From Mesorhizobium sp. NZP2077 (lineage in GTDB: Bacteria > Pseudomonadota > Alphaproteobacteria > Rhizobiales > Rhizobiaceae), in assembly GCF_013170805.1 (NCBI RefSeq), contig NZ_CP051293.1:5028001-5092000 (forward strand): 64,000 nucleotides of DNA. The letters run 5' to 3'. Position numbers and translations under genes: made by a program. The notes beneath the pieces are model-generated. The model did not search any database. It was not told the DNA's origin and saw only the letters and a list, made by a program, of their open reading frames with translations. This document shows, piece after piece, positions 27,101 through 36,560 of the stretch (positions are counted from its first letter, which is position 1; the number at the start of each line of letters is the position of its first letter).

Positions 27101-28339
27101 ATGGACGACACGCGCTCCCGGCAAGTCGTCATCGCCGGAGCGGGCGTCGCCGGGCTGACGGCGGCCATCGCCTTTGCCGAACGCGGCTATTGCGTGCAGG
27201 TTTTCGAACAAGCACAGCGCCTCGAAGCCGTGGGTGCCGGCCTCCAGCTCTCCCCCAACGCAACACGCATCCTGCGCCAACTCGGCGTGCTCGACCGGCT
27301 GTTGCCGGCGGCGGTTCAGCCGGAGGCCGTGGTGCTGAAGGACGCAAGGACGTTGCGCGAATTGGCGCGGGTGCCGCTGGGGCAAGCTGGCGAAACGCGC
27401 TGGGGCGCTCCCTATCTCGTCGCGCACCGGGCGGACCTGCAGAGCGCGCTGATGGCGCGTGTTGCCGAGATGCCTGATATTCGTCTCACTCTCGGAGGGC
27501 GCGTCGAGAAAATTGCTACTGGCAGCCATGGTGTCACGGCGACTGTCGAGATCGGCGGCAAGACGGCAGAGGAACAAGGCTCGTTGCTGGTCGGTGCCGA
27601 TGGCGTCTGGTCGTTGGTGCGCGCGCTTGTCGATTCAAACAGGATGGCATCGCCAAGAAGCCGCTTTTCGGGAGAGTTGGCCTGGCGCGCCACCGTCGCA
27701 GCCGATAGCGGCGCTGGGCAAGCCTTTGCCGCGATCGGTGCGGTCGATTGCGTCACGACTTTTCTCCATCCGGGTTTCCACATGGTCGCCTATCCCGTCA
27801 GCAAGGGCGACGCCTTCAACGTCGTCGCCTTCACAAAAGGTGAGCGCGTCGCCGAGGGCTGGTCCGGCCGTGCCGATCCAAGCATCCTCGCCGCCGCCAT
27901 GCGCGGCACCGCGTCAAGCCTTGCAAAGCTGGTGGAACGGGCCGGTCCATGGCTGACGTGGCCACTCCATACCGTTGAGCAGAAGCAGCCCTGGACAACG
28001 CCAGCCGGCATCGCACTGATCGGCGATGCCGCGCATGCGATGACGCCGTTCGCGGCGCAGGGGGCAGCGATGGCGATCGAGGATGCAGCGACGCTTGCCA
28101 ATGTCATAGCCGACTTCCCTGGCTGTCCAGTGGAAAGTCTTCGGATGTGGGAGAACCTGCGACGGCCGCGTGTGGCGAGAGTGGCTCGCCGCGGTGCCAT
28201 CAACCGCCTTGCCTGGCATGCTGCCGGCCCCATCGCTATGGCCCGCAATCTTATCCTGGCGACACGGCCTGGAGAAAGGCTCGCGGCCGATCTCGACTGG
28301 CTTTATGGCTGGGAGGAACGGGAGGTTGTGAGGCGCTGA
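27101..28339 (+). CDS. FAD-dependent monooxygenase
   Basis: This 412-residue protein is a group A flavoprotein monooxygenase (PHBH/UbiH/salicylate-hydroxylase type). The three family motifs are present: GAGVAGLTAAIAFAERG (GxGxxG, 13-18), LLVGADGVWSLVR (DG motif) and GIALIGDAAHAMTPFAAQGAAMAIEDA (GD motif). Such enzymes hydroxylate aromatic rings using NAD(P)H and oxygen. A short uncharged C terminus argues against membrane association. Being next to a respiratory zinc-finger gene hints at quinone chemistry, but a salicylate-type substrate is equally possible. Confidence 0.88.
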   Translation: MDDTRSRQVVIAGAGVAGLTAAIAFAERGYCVQVFEQAQRLEAVGAGLQLSPNATRILRQLGVLDRLLPAAVQPEAVVLKDARTLRELARVPLGQAGETRWGAPYLVAHRADLQSALMARVAEMPDIRLTLGGRVEKIATGSHGVTATVEIGGKTAEEQGSLLVGADGVWSLVRALVDSNRMASPRSRFSGELAWRATVAADSGAGQAFAAIGAVDCVTTFLHPGFHMVAYPVSKGDAFNVVAFTKGERVAEGWSGRADPSILAAAMRGTASSLAKLVERAGPWLTWPLHTVEQKQPWTTPAGIALIGDAAHAMTPFAAQGAAMAIEDAATLANVIADFPGCPVESLRMWENLRRPRVARVARRGAINRLAWHAAGPIAMARNLILATRPGERLAADLDWLYGWEEREVVRR

Positions 28340-28400
28340 TCGTCCTGGAGCTGCGGGCAGCCGGTCCCTTCTCTCCTGCTGCAAAGCTCTCGAAGATGCG

Positions 28401-29108
28401 TCACGAGAACAAAGCACCCGGCGTCATATTCCAATAGATGTGGTGATAGCGGGCGAAGAAAAGCAGTGCAGCAGCAACGGAGCACGCCATCGCGGCAGCC
28501 AAAGTTACCGCCACAGCCACGAAAACATTCGCTCTCAATGCATACTTCGATACCAGGACGAGTTGGACCGCGATTGCGATCGACGAGAAGCTTGAGACAC
28601 CGTATGCACTCAGCACCTGCAATCCTTTGATAACCGGCCCAAGTACCACCGCAACGGCTGCAAACAGATACCAGCCAATCGTCATTCCGGTTTCTTTTGG
28701 CAGCAGGCTCAAAAAGCCGAATGCAGCGTATTTTATGCCCAGTATCGACAGCGAAAATGCCACCGCTATGGGAAACTTTAAAATCACGCCGCGATAGATG
28801 GCCTCGAAGTCGGCACCTGCCCCTGTCACACGGGAGAATAGAAAAATGACTACGGAAGCAACAACGGCTATCGCCAAGCTTGAAATGAACTTATAGATAA
28901 TCGGGAAATGCGGGATTGAATTGCCCCAGTGACCTAGGAGATCCAGATATCCTACGCACTGTTGGGCAAGTGCGAATACAGCAGCGATGGCTGCGATCGC
29001 GTACCAGGTATCGTCTCGCTCCGATATTTTACGAATGACGGCGCCCGGTTTTATATAGAAAGTGAATCCGCCAACAAAATATTTTATAAGCGCATCAAAA
29101 AAAGACAC
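28401..29108 (-). CDS. Multi-pass membrane protein of unknown function
   Basis: A 235-residue protein with about five to six hydrophobic helices, for example WYAIAAIAAVFALAQQCV, FISSLAIAVVASVVIFLFS and VFVAVAVTLAAAMACSVAAALLFFA. The general look resembles Yip1-like proteins, but I do not recognise a family. The start is GTG at 29108 with GGAGAG upstream. Base composition is visibly more AT-rich than its neighbours, particularly around the start, which may mean recent acquisition. Confidence 0.6.
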   Translation of the reverse strand: MSFFDALIKYFVGGFTFYIKPGAVIRKISERDDTWYAIAAIAAVFALAQQCVGYLDLLGHWGNSIPHFPIIYKFISSLAIAVVASVVIFLFSRVTGAGADFEAIYRGVILKFPIAVAFSLSILGIKYAAFGFLSLLPKETGMTIGWYLFAAVAVVLGPVIKGLQVLSAYGVSSFSSIAIAVQLVLVSKYALRANVFVAVAVTLAAAMACSVAAALLFFARYHHIYWNMTPGALFS

Positions 29109-29173
29109 AACACTCTCCGCGCCATCGCCAATATGTATTTCTACATATAAAAACTAATAGCGCGTTATGCGGA

Positions 29174-29842
29174 TCACCTACTGTACAGCTTCAGCGACCA
29201 CCCCAGCGACACCGGCAGCGGGTTCCACCAACCAGTTCGCAGCCCAGCGGTGCGCAGTGCGGCGGCGGTCCAGGTGTTGCAGCCGACCAGTGCGTTGAAA
29301 TGGCCGTTGGCTTCGAAAAAGCCATCGAATTTGGAATAACCGGCATTCGGGATATGGATCGGACCACTCGGCCCCTGCTGAAAACTGGCCTGGATGAAAT
29401 CGAGCAATGCCGCGAACTGGTCGTCTCCAATATCGAAGCCAGCGACATCCGGATGTGATTGGTCGATATCGCCGGCGACATCGACATGCATGACCGACGT
29501 GTCGAGGGTCAGTGCCTTCATCACCGGCACGGCCTTCAGCTGCGACCAGGTCGGTGTTTCCAGATAGAAGGCGCGGCCGCCCCAACCGAAGACGATGTAG
29601 CGCACCTCGGGGATGTCGGCCGGAATGCCGGCTGCGACCAGGAAATGAAAGCGCTGGCGCACCGCATCGTCGACCGGAATGGCGATGTCGGTATGGATCG
29701 GGTTCCTCAGCACCAGGATATGACGCGTCGCTGATTTGCCGACGGCAGTTTGCCAGAGCGGGCGCGGCACCAAGGTGCCGAGCGTCACGGCGAGCACGAC
29801 CGCGATCAACAGCAAACCAAGAAAACGGCCGAGCTTTTTCAT
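29174..29842 (-). CDS. DUF2459 / TIGR02117 family exported protein
   Basis: This 222-residue protein begins with a membrane anchor or signal (MKKLGRFLGLLLIAVVLAVTLGTLV) and matches the DUF2459 family: ILVLRNPIHTDIAIPVDD, VRYIVFGWGGRAFYLETPTW, and FNALVGCNTWTAAALRTAGLRTG near the end. The conserved His and Cys-Asn-Thr-Trp suggest a papain-like NlpC-type thiol hydrolase fold, which is inference. Members are often found with lipid or PHB-related genes. The ATG at 29842 places the hydrophobic segment right at the N terminus. Confidence 0.8.
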   Translation of the reverse strand: MKKLGRFLGLLLIAVVLAVTLGTLVPRPLWQTAVGKSATRHILVLRNPIHTDIAIPVDDAVRQRFHFLVAAGIPADIPEVRYIVFGWGGRAFYLETPTWSQLKAVPVMKALTLDTSVMHVDVAGDIDQSHPDVAGFDIGDDQFAALLDFIQASFQQGPSGPIHIPNAGYSKFDGFFEANGHFNALVGCNTWTAAALRTAGLRTGWWNPLPVSLGWSLKLYSR

Positions 29843-29971
29843 GAATGGCGGCCCCGCAAACACATCCCGGCGCGGCACGAACCGCACGCCTATCTCTTTG
29901 CTCTGACGCAATTCCGGACGGAAAACCGCTTCACACTTTTCCTGGAATTGCTCTCGTCATCCATACGCAAA

Positions 29972-30000
29972 AGAGCCCGGCACTGTTTCAGCCGGGCTCT
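29972..30000 (-). terminator. Intrinsic terminator of the aap operon
   Basis: On the minus strand a 10-bp stem AGAGCCCGGC/GCCGGGCTCT with a 9-base loop runs into TTTT. It lies 20 bases past the aapP stop. Confidence 0.85.
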
Positions 30001-30019
30001 CCTCAGTTCACTGAAAAGG

Positions 30020-30823
30020 CTAGTGCAGGATCTGGCTGAGGAACAGTTTCGTGCGCTCGTGGCGCGGGTGGTCGAAGAATTCGGCCGGCGTGTTCTGCTC
30101 GACGATCTGGCCTTGGTCCATGAAGATCACCCGGTTGGCGACCTTGCGGGCGAAGCCCATTTCGTGCGTGACGCACAGCATGGTCATGCCTTCTTCGGCC
30201 AGGCCGACCATGGTCTCCAGCACTTCCTTGATCATCTCCGGGTCGAGCGCCGAGGTCGGCTCGTCGAACAGCATGATGCGCGGGTTCATGCACAGCGAGC
30301 GCGCGATCGCCACGCGCTGCTGCTGGCCGCCGGACAACTGGCCCGGATATTTGTTGGCCTGCTCGGGGATTTTCACGCGCTTGAGGAAATGCATGGCGAT
30401 TTCCTCGGCCTGCTTCTTCGGCGTCTTGCGCACCCAGATCGGCGCCAGCGTGCAGTTCTCCAGGATAGTCAGATGCGGGAACAGGTTGAAGTGCTGGAAC
30501 ACCATGCCGACCTCGCGGCGCACCTCGTCGATCTTCTTCAGATCGTTGGTCAATTCCTTGCCGTCGACGATGATCTTGCCCTTCTGGTGTTCTTCCAGCC
30601 GGTTGATGCAGCGGATCATGGTCGACTTGCCGGAGCCTGACGGACCGCAGATGACGATGCGCTCGCCGCGCATCACCTTGAGGTTGATGTCCTTCAGCAC
30701 ATGGAACTCGCCATACCATTTGTGCATGGCGATGATGTCGATGGCGACATCGGTGGTCGAGATGTGCATCTTGGCGGCGTTGACCTTGATCTCTTCCGCG
30801 CTGACGGCGTTTTCGGTGGCCAT
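30020..30823 (-). CDS. aapP: General L-amino-acid ABC transporter ATPase AapP
   Basis: This 267-residue ABC ATPase has Walker [10 protein letters not shown] (60-68), Q-loop [12 protein letters not shown], signature LSGGQQQR, Walker [15 protein letters not shown] and the switch His in CVTHEMG. The fold and the sequence [16 protein letters not shown] are typical of polar amino-acid importers. In rhizobia AapP powers uptake of a broad range of L-amino acids and affects efflux. It is the last gene of aapJQMP, with an 84-base gap after aapM, and is followed by a terminator. Confidence 0.95.
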   Translation of the reverse strand: MATENAVSAEEIKVNAAKMHISTTDVAIDIIAMHKWYGEFHVLKDINLKVMRGERIVICGPSGSGKSTMIRCINRLEEHQKGKIIVDGKELTNDLKKIDEVRREVGMVFQHFNLFPHLTILENCTLAPIWVRKTPKKQAEEIAMHFLKRVKIPEQANKYPGQLSGGQQQRVAIARSLCMNPRIMLFDEPTSALDPEMIKEVLETMVGLAEEGMTMLCVTHEMGFARKVANRVIFMDQGQIVEQNTPAEFFDHPRHERTKLFLSQILH

Positions 30824-30907
30824 GACAGGGGTCCCCTTGTTTTCTTATCTTTGGTTATGATGCATGTCGTTACCCCAAAACCGCAACACGCTTTTGGGCG
30901 ACGTGCA

Positions 30908-32065
30908 TCAGCGTTTGTGGCCGGTGTCGAGCCGGCGTTCGGTGTACATTGAATAGCGCGACATGCCGAAGCAGAACAGCCAGAACACGAAGGCGGCAAA
31001 GAGCAGACCCGACTTGGCCGTCTGCGCCGTCGCCCAGTTAGGGTCGGCGAAGTTCTGCTTGATGATGCCGAGCAGGTCGAACATCGAGATGATGAGGACC
31101 AGGGTGGTGTCCTTGAACATGCCGATGAAGGTGTTGACGATGCCCGGGATGACGAGCTTCAGCGCCTGCGGCATGACGATGAAATACATCTTCTGCCAAT
31201 AGCCAAGACCGAGCGAATCGGCGCCTTCATACTGGCCCTTGGGGATCGCCTGCAGGCCGCCGCGTACGACCTCGGCCATATAGGCGGCGGCAAACAGCGA
31301 CACGCCGATCAGCGCGCGCAGATACTTGTCGAAAGTGACGCCCGGCGGCAGGAACAGGGGCAGCATGACGCTGGCCATGAACAGAACGGTGATCAGCGGA
31401 ATGCCGCGCACGGCTTCGATGAAGATGACGCACAGCATCTTGACAACAGGCATTTTGGAGCGCCGGCCAAGCGCCAGCACGATGCCAAGCGGCAACGACA
31501 CGACGATGGCCACAAAAGACAGCGACAGCGTCACCAGCAGGCCACCCCAGCGCGCGGTTTCGACATGTTCCAGACCAAACGAACCGCCGACCAACAGGAA
31601 GAACGCCACAACAGGCAAACCGACGAACAGCAGCAACGCGTTGAGGCCCTTGCGCGGCACACGCGGCATCAGCATCGGCACCAGAAGCGCTACGAACAAT
31701 ATGCCGGTCAGGATCGGCCGCCAGCGCTCCTCGATTGGATAGGTGCCGAACATTATCTGGCCGAACTTGGCATTGATGAAAGCCCAGCAGGCGCCATGCC
31801 AGCCGTCGGGCTGAATGCCACCTTGCGCCACCGTGGCGCACACGGTCCGATCCGGTCCGCTCCACACAGCGTTGATGAAGGCCCAGTTGATGATCTGCGG
31901 GAGGATCATTACCACCAGCGCGATACCGATTATGGTCATAATGGCATCGCCTGTCGAGGCGATCAGGTTCTTGCGCACCCAGGCACCGAAGCCCACGACG
32001 CCAGCTGGCGCCGGTTGTGCCAGCGCCATTTCAGTGCGCACCCAGGACATATCATGTTCTTGCAT
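30908..32065 (-). CDS. aapM: General L-amino-acid ABC transporter permease AapM
   Basis: This 385-residue inner-membrane permease has an extended N-terminal half with additional helices, as known for AapM, and a C-terminal HisM-like domain with the EAA loop [27 protein letters not shown] that docks the ATPase. The segment [22 protein letters not shown] opens the conserved core. The start at 32065 is four bases after the aapQ stop, with GAGAGG within the end of aapQ, so the two permease genes are coupled and should form a heterodimer. Confidence 0.95.
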   Translation of the reverse strand: MQEHDMSWVRTEMALAQPAPAGVVGFGAWVRKNLIASTGDAIMTIIGIALVVMILPQIINWAFINAVWSGPDRTVCATVAQGGIQPDGWHGACWAFINAKFGQIMFGTYPIEERWRPILTGILFVALLVPMLMPRVPRKGLNALLLFVGLPVVAFFLLVGGSFGLEHVETARWGGLLVTLSLSFVAIVVSLPLGIVLALGRRSKMPVVKMLCVIFIEAVRGIPLITVLFMASVMLPLFLPPGVTFDKYLRALIGVSLFAAAYMAEVVRGGLQAIPKGQYEGADSLGLGYWQKMYFIVMPQALKLVIPGIVNTFIGMFKDTTLVLIISMFDLLGIIKQNFADPNWATAQTAKSGLLFAAFVFWLFCFGMSRYSMYTERRLDTGHKR

Positions 32066-32069
32066 GTCC

Positions 32070-33257
32070 TTACCTCTCCACCAGCGCCATTTTGGCGTTG
32101 AACCAGTTCATCAGCAGCGAGGTCAGGAGGCTGATGGCCAGATAGATCACCATCATGATGACCACGCATTCCACCGCCTGGCCGGTCTGGTTGAGCACCG
32201 TTCCGGTCGTCGCCGTCAGGTCGGGATAGCCGATGGCGATGGCGAGCGATGAATTCTTGGTAAGGTTGAGATACTGGCTGGCCAGCGGCGGAATGACGAT
32301 GCGCATGGCCTGCGGCACGACCACCAGCCGCAGCGCCTGGCCGGCACGTAGGCCAAGGGCCGCCGAGGCCTCGCTTTGGCCCTTGGCGACGCCGCGGATG
32401 CCGGCGCGCACGATCTCGGCGATAAAGGAGGCCGTGTAGCAGGACAGGGCCAGATAGAGCGACAGAAATTCCGGCTTCACCACGAAACCGCCGCTCAGGT
32501 TGAAGGTCGACTGTTTGGGAAAATCGAAGGTTACCGGAAAGCCGCTCAGCACATAGGCGAGCACCGGCAGCCCGACAATCAGCGCCAGCGATGTCCAGAA
32601 CACCGGGAATTGCTGGCCGGTCGCCATCTGTCGCTGCTTGGCCTTGCGGGCGACGAACCACGACATGGCGATGCCGACAAGCAGACCCACCAGGATCAGC
32701 CAGGAGCCCTCGCCCCAGATAGCGCGCGGAAAATAGATGCCCCGCTGGTTGAGGAACGAGCCGAAGGGCAGATGATAGCTGTCGCGCGGCGCCGGCAGCA
32801 CGGCCAGCACGCCGGAATACCAGAAGAAGATGACCAGCAGCGGCGGGATGTTGCGGAACACCTCGACATAGACGGTGCAGATCTTCTGGATCAGCCAGTT
32901 CTTCGACAGCCGGCCGATGCCGACGATAAAGCCGATGATGGTGGCGGTGATGATGCCGACAAAGGCGACAATCAACGTGTTGATCAAGCCGACGATGATG
33001 GCCTGGCCATAAGTGGAGTCCGACGTATAGGCGATCGCCGAGTCGGAAATGTCGAAGCCTGCGCGCCCCTTCAAAAAAGCAAAGCCGGAGGCAATATGGA
33101 GGTTCGTGAGGTTCACAATGGTATTGTGGACAATCCACCAGACACCCGACACCAGCAAAGCAACGACCAGGCATTGATAGAAAATGCTGCGGACTTTGGG
33201 ATCGTTTATAAGAGAAGCGCGACTTGGCGCCTCGCGAAGAACTTCCTGCGATGCCAT
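32070..33257 (-). CDS. aapQ: General L-amino-acid ABC transporter permease AapQ
   Basis: This 395-residue permease pairs with AapM. It has the long central insertion seen in AapQ (helices around [18 protein letters not shown] and [14 protein letters not shown]) and the EAA loop [27 protein letters not shown]. The core helix [21 protein letters not shown] lies near residue 95. It follows aapJ after 63 bases that hold a strong hairpin, so its expression is probably lower than that of the binding protein. Confidence 0.95.
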   Translation of the reverse strand: MASQEVLREAPSRASLINDPKVRSIFYQCLVVALLVSGVWWIVHNTIVNLTNLHIASGFAFLKGRAGFDISDSAIAYTSDSTYGQAIIVGLINTLIVAFVGIITATIIGFIVGIGRLSKNWLIQKICTVYVEVFRNIPPLLVIFFWYSGVLAVLPAPRDSYHLPFGSFLNQRGIYFPRAIWGEGSWLILVGLLVGIAMSWFVARKAKQRQMATGQQFPVFWTSLALIVGLPVLAYVLSGFPVTFDFPKQSTFNLSGGFVVKPEFLSLYLALSCYTASFIAEIVRAGIRGVAKGQSEASAALGLRAGQALRLVVVPQAMRIVIPPLASQYLNLTKNSSLAIAIGYPDLTATTGTVLNQTGQAVECVVIMMVIYLAISLLTSLLMNWFNAKMALVER

Positions 33258-33281
33258 TCGACCGTCCCCTGGAAAGAGAAA

Positions 33282-33308
33282 CCGGGAGGCAGAGAATCTG
33301 CCTCCCGG
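33282..33308 (-). other. Intercistronic hairpin between aapJ and aapQ
   Basis: CCGGGAGGCAG-AGAAT-CTGCCTCCCGG is a perfect 11-bp stem without a T run, 12 bases after the aapJ stop. Position and form suggest partial termination or protection of the aapJ mRNA from 3' decay. Confidence 0.75.
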
Positions 33309-33320
33309 ATCACATTTCGG

Positions 33321-34349
33321 TCAGCGGATAGGTGGAGCGTATTGCAGGCCGCCCTTGGTCCACAGCGCGTTGATGCCGCGGGCGATCTTCAGCGGGCTAC
33401 CGGAGCCGACATTGCGGTCGAACAGTTCTCCGTAATTGCCGACAGCCTTGACGATGTTGACGACCCAGTCGTTGGAGACACCGAGATCGGTACCGATCTT
33501 GGTGTCGGCTTCCTGGCCGAGCACACGCTTGATCTCCGGGCTGGGCGAGTTCTTCATTTCATCGACGTTGGCCTTGGTGATGCCGAGCTCTTCAGCCTGC
33601 AACAGCGCGAAATAGGTCCACTTGACGATGTGATACCACTGGTCGTCGCCCTGACGCACGGCCGGGCCGAGCGGCTCCTTGGAGATGATCTCGGGCAGCA
33701 CGACGTGATCGGCCGGTGACGCCAGCGTCAGGCGGATGCCGTACAGGCCCGACTGGTCGGTGGTGTAGACGTCGCAGCGGCCGGCATCATAAGCAGCGTT
33801 GACCTCTTCGAGCTTTTCGAAGACGACCGGATTGTACTCCATCTTGTTCGCCTTGAAGTAGTCGGCGAGATTGAGCTCGGTGGTGGTGCCGCTCTGCACG
33901 CAGACCGCGGCGCCGGAAAGCTGCAACGCGGAATTGACGCCCGGCAGCTTCTTGGCGTTGATCATGAAGCCCTGACCGTCATAGTAGGTGACGCCGACAA
34001 AGTTCAGGCCAAGTGCGGTGTCGCGGTTGATGGTCCAGGTGGTGTTGCGCGACAGGATGTCGACCTCGCCGGACTGCAGCGCGGTGAAGCGTTCCTTGGC
34101 GCTGAGCGGCGTGAACTTGACCTTGGTGCCGTCACCGAAGACGGCGGCGGCCACGGCGCGACAGAAATCCGCATCGATGCCTTGCCACTCACCCTTGTCG
34201 TCCGGCGCCGAGAAGCCGGCCAGACCGGTCGAGACGCCGCATTGGATGAAGCCCTTCGCCTTGACGGTATCGAGCGTCGTAGCCGAGGCGGCCGACGCCA
34301 TCAATCCGAGCGTAGCGGCGCCAAGAATGCCGATAGCAAAATGTTTCAT
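33321..34349 (-). CDS. aapJ: General L-amino-acid ABC transporter binding protein AapJ
   Basis: This 342-residue periplasmic protein has a signal peptide (HFAIGILGAATLGLMASAASA) and the SBP family 3 pattern: VKAKGFIQCGVSTGLAGFSAPDDKG, WQGIDADFCRAVAAAVFGD, FTALQSGEVDILSRNTTWT and ISKEPLGPAVRQGDDQWYHIV. It captures L-amino acids for AapQMP. The ATG at 34349 is taken because the signal peptide starts there; the long frame upstream is not protein-like. The 385 bases upstream (34350-34734) contain no other gene and must include its promoter, which I cannot define with confidence. Confidence 0.95.
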   Translation of the reverse strand: MKHFAIGILGAATLGLMASAASATTLDTVKAKGFIQCGVSTGLAGFSAPDDKGEWQGIDADFCRAVAAAVFGDGTKVKFTPLSAKERFTALQSGEVDILSRNTTWTINRDTALGLNFVGVTYYDGQGFMINAKKLPGVNSALQLSGAAVCVQSGTTTELNLADYFKANKMEYNPVVFEKLEEVNAAYDAGRCDVYTTDQSGLYGIRLTLASPADHVVLPEIISKEPLGPAVRQGDDQWYHIVKWTYFALLQAEELGITKANVDEMKNSPSPEIKRVLGQEADTKIGTDLGVSNDWVVNIVKAVGNYGELFDRNVGSGSPLKIARGINALWTKGGLQYAPPIR

Positions 34350-34734
34350 GACCCACAGACCCTTTTCTCTGTTTTTCAGGCAAACCCTGATCTTTTTTCC
34401 CGTGTGAACGCAGCTCCCATTCCAGCCCATTCCCGGAATCCCGCATCGTAACCGACGCGCCGCCTCCCATTCACGAACAGCATCGAAGGCGATAATTCTC
34501 GTGAGGTCAAGGGAAATGACCGAATCCGAACGTGTTTGAAAATCGATTGCCGGAAATGCCCGAATTGCAGACAAACGCGCCCGCGATTTAGTCACGGCGC
34601 AAATAAAGTCGGCAAAGCGCATTCAACGCAAAATGCGGGCCAGCGGCGAAATCCATCCCTGGCACCAGCCTGGCGTGACTGATCTGGATGCGGGATGGAT
34701 TGGCACGTCCGAAGACTGCATCAAACGTGCGCCG
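34350..34734. other. Intergenic region upstream of aapJ
   Basis: No convincing gene on either strand. A weak minus-strand TTGACC lies near 34510, but no good -10 follows. Nothing else stands out. Confidence 0.4.
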
Positions 34735-35595
34735 TCAAAGCGCGCGCGAGATGAGCCACGCGCCCGCGGCCACCATCAACATGCCAGAAATGCGCGGGAT
34801 CCACTGCCCGACCGTGACTGTCTTTTCCAGGAGAACGAGGATGGCGATGCCGGCGATCCACAGGATGTTCATGACGCCGCCGACGAACAGCAGGGCCATC
34901 AGCGCCCAGCAGCAGCCCAGACAATAGAGGCCATGATCAATGCCCAGCCGAAGCGCGCCGAGTGGCGCCGAGCGAAACCCGCCGTGACTGGCCAGGAACG
35001 CGATTGGCCCCTGACATTGGCGCAAGCAGGCTCCTTTGATCGGCGTCCATTGATAGAGGCCGGTGGCGATCAGGACGAGGCCGCCGAGGATCGTGCTGCC
35101 GGTCGCCATTGAGGGATCGAGCAAAGCGAGGCGCGCGAGCAGCCATTGCGCAACGGTTGCCACGATGCTGAAGACGATCCAGACGGCGAGATAGCCGGTA
35201 AAGAACCATCCGGTCGAAGCGAAAGGCCGGCCATCCGCCTGCGCCTTGCGGCCAACGCCGGCATAGAGCAGCAGCATCGGCGCAACCGAAGGCGTCATCA
35301 TGCCGACCATCATCACCGCCCACATCGTGAAAATGAAAGCGAAATCGGCCGGTGCCCAGGCTCGGAACCCGGGCGCCACGGCGGTACCCATATCCATGCC
35401 GCCCATATCCGTCTTCGACATGTCCATTCCGGCCATGCCGCCGCTCGCTCCGGCCGGCATGGGGGAAGCAGGCATGGCCATGTCGGTGGCGAGCCACAGC
35501 ACATAGGCCCAGGCGAGCACGGCGATCACGACGAGCGCGGTCATCACGACCCCGCGGTCGCGCCGCAGCACCGCCTCTAGGGCTGTGTCACTCAT
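34735..35595 (-). CDS. DUF2182 membrane protein, Met-rich loop
   Basis: This 286-residue membrane protein matches DUF2182, annotated as a predicted metal-binding integral membrane family. Helices include TALVVIAVLAWAYVLWLA, FIFTMWAVMMVGMMTPSVAPMLLLY and WALMALLFVGGVMNILWIAGIAILVLLEK. Between the first two helices residues 39-69 hold nine methionines with GMDM-type motifs, like copper-binding segments. It starts nine bases after the DUF1326 gene, so they form an operon. A role in copper or other soft-metal handling is inferred from composition only. Confidence 0.85.
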   Translation of the reverse strand: MSDTALEAVLRRDRGVVMTALVVIAVLAWAYVLWLATDMAMPASPMPAGASGGMAGMDMSKTDMGGMDMGTAVAPGFRAWAPADFAFIFTMWAVMMVGMMTPSVAPMLLLYAGVGRKAQADGRPFASTGWFFTGYLAVWIVFSIVATVAQWLLARLALLDPSMATGSTILGGLVLIATGLYQWTPIKGACLRQCQGPIAFLASHGGFRSAPLGALRLGIDHGLYCLGCCWALMALLFVGGVMNILWIAGIAILVLLEKTVTVGQWIPRISGMLMVAAGAWLISRAL

Positions 35596-35604
35596 TGGCT
35601 CAGG

Positions 35605-36240
35605 TCAATGGACGACGCCGCTCTGCGTGAGGTGCAGATTGGCGAAATGGCTGTGCGTATCGGCCACCTCGAACTTGATCGGGCCCGTCGTCTTGGTCCA
35701 GCCACGGCCGATTTCGGCAATCGCGTATTCGAAGCCGCGCGGCAGGTCGATGCGTGCCCGATGCTCGGCCCCGGTGACCGGATTCTTGATCGGTTCGCCA
35801 TGACCGTCGGTTACGCCCTTGACGTGCAGCCGTCCGGTTCGCGCGTCAACATCGACCTCGAACTCGATCGGGGCAAAGATGGGGTCATGGAATTTCTCCA
35901 GCGTGGTCGAGAACACCTGGAATATTGTCGCGCCTGGTTCAGTGTCCTGACCGCCCAGTATGCGCAGCAGCGCCTCACGCTGGGCCTCGCTCGCCCGCTC
36001 GTCGATGACCACCGCGGCTTCGCCCTTGCCCTGGTGTATCGCGCCGGGCCAGCTGAAAATCCCGACGAACCGCAATCCATCGAGCTTGGTGCTGCCATGG
36101 TGGCCGCTCTCGATCTCCATGCCGGCAACCGCCTGACAGAAGCCGTATGTCGGCAAGGCGTTGAACTGGCATGGGCAGCCATAGGCGCAATTGCAGTTGA
36201 TGAATTCGCGCGCCTTGATTGTCCATTTGACGTCGGGCAT
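35605..36240 (-). CDS. DUF1326 domain protein with CxCx3CxC motif
   Basis: This 211-residue soluble protein begins WTIKAREFINCNCAYGCPCQF, in which C16, C18, C22 and C24 make a compact CxCx3CxC cluster suited to bind metal or a thiol ligand. The rest (FVGIFSWPGAIHQGKGEAAVVIDE, FEVDVDARTGRLHVKG) matches DUF1326. It precedes the DUF2182 gene, a pairing that recurs in bacterial genomes to my knowledge, implying a shared function. The ATG at 36240 is set by the conserved N terminus. The biochemical role is not known. Confidence 0.85.
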   Translation of the reverse strand: MPDVKWTIKAREFINCNCAYGCPCQFNALPTYGFCQAVAGMEIESGHHGSTKLDGLRFVGIFSWPGAIHQGKGEAAVVIDERASEAQREALLRILGGQDTEPGATIFQVFSTTLEKFHDPIFAPIEFEVDVDARTGRLHVKGVTDGHGEPIKNPVTGAEHRARIDLPRGFEYAIAEIGRGWTKTTGPIKFEVADTHSHFANLHLTQSGVVH

Positions 36241-36560
36241 GGCATTCCTCCCCTTGCCGCGCTCATCCTCTGCAAGCACGATGCCCGGATCGAAGGGACC
36301 AACAGGCCAGCCCGCAAAAACCATCCGGCAGCATCTGATCGAGGCAATCCGGCGATTAATATTATAGGTTGATTATATACCATCCAGGACCGCCCACAAT
36401 AGGCCGATCGGTGCGCTTCATTCAGGACGCGACCTCGGCTCGGTGTCCTCCTCACGCAGAATTGGCATATCCGAAGTCCGCGCCCTGGCGGACGGTGTGC
36501 TGTTGCACGGTCCATGACGCCGCACTATGGCTAGCGCCTTGTCAAACAAGGCGACGAAGA
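36241..36560. other. Divergent intergenic region DUF1326/metC
   Basis: No gene fits here: the frame open from 36369 into metC is not protein-like. It includes an AT-rich patch around 36355-36385, a likely promoter area, and at 36535-36553 a perfect 8-bp hairpin CGCCTTGT-CAA-ACAAGGCG ending eight bases before the metC ATG. Confidence 0.5.

Noticed and set aside
29750..30640. 296-codon plus-strand frame opposite aapP
   Set aside because: Composition (His/Asp/Leu-rich) is typical of an antisense shadow of an ABC ATPase gene.
36241..36560. SAM-II riboswitch upstream of metC
   Set aside because: Rhizobial methionine genes often have one, but the conserved pseudoknot segments could not be found here.
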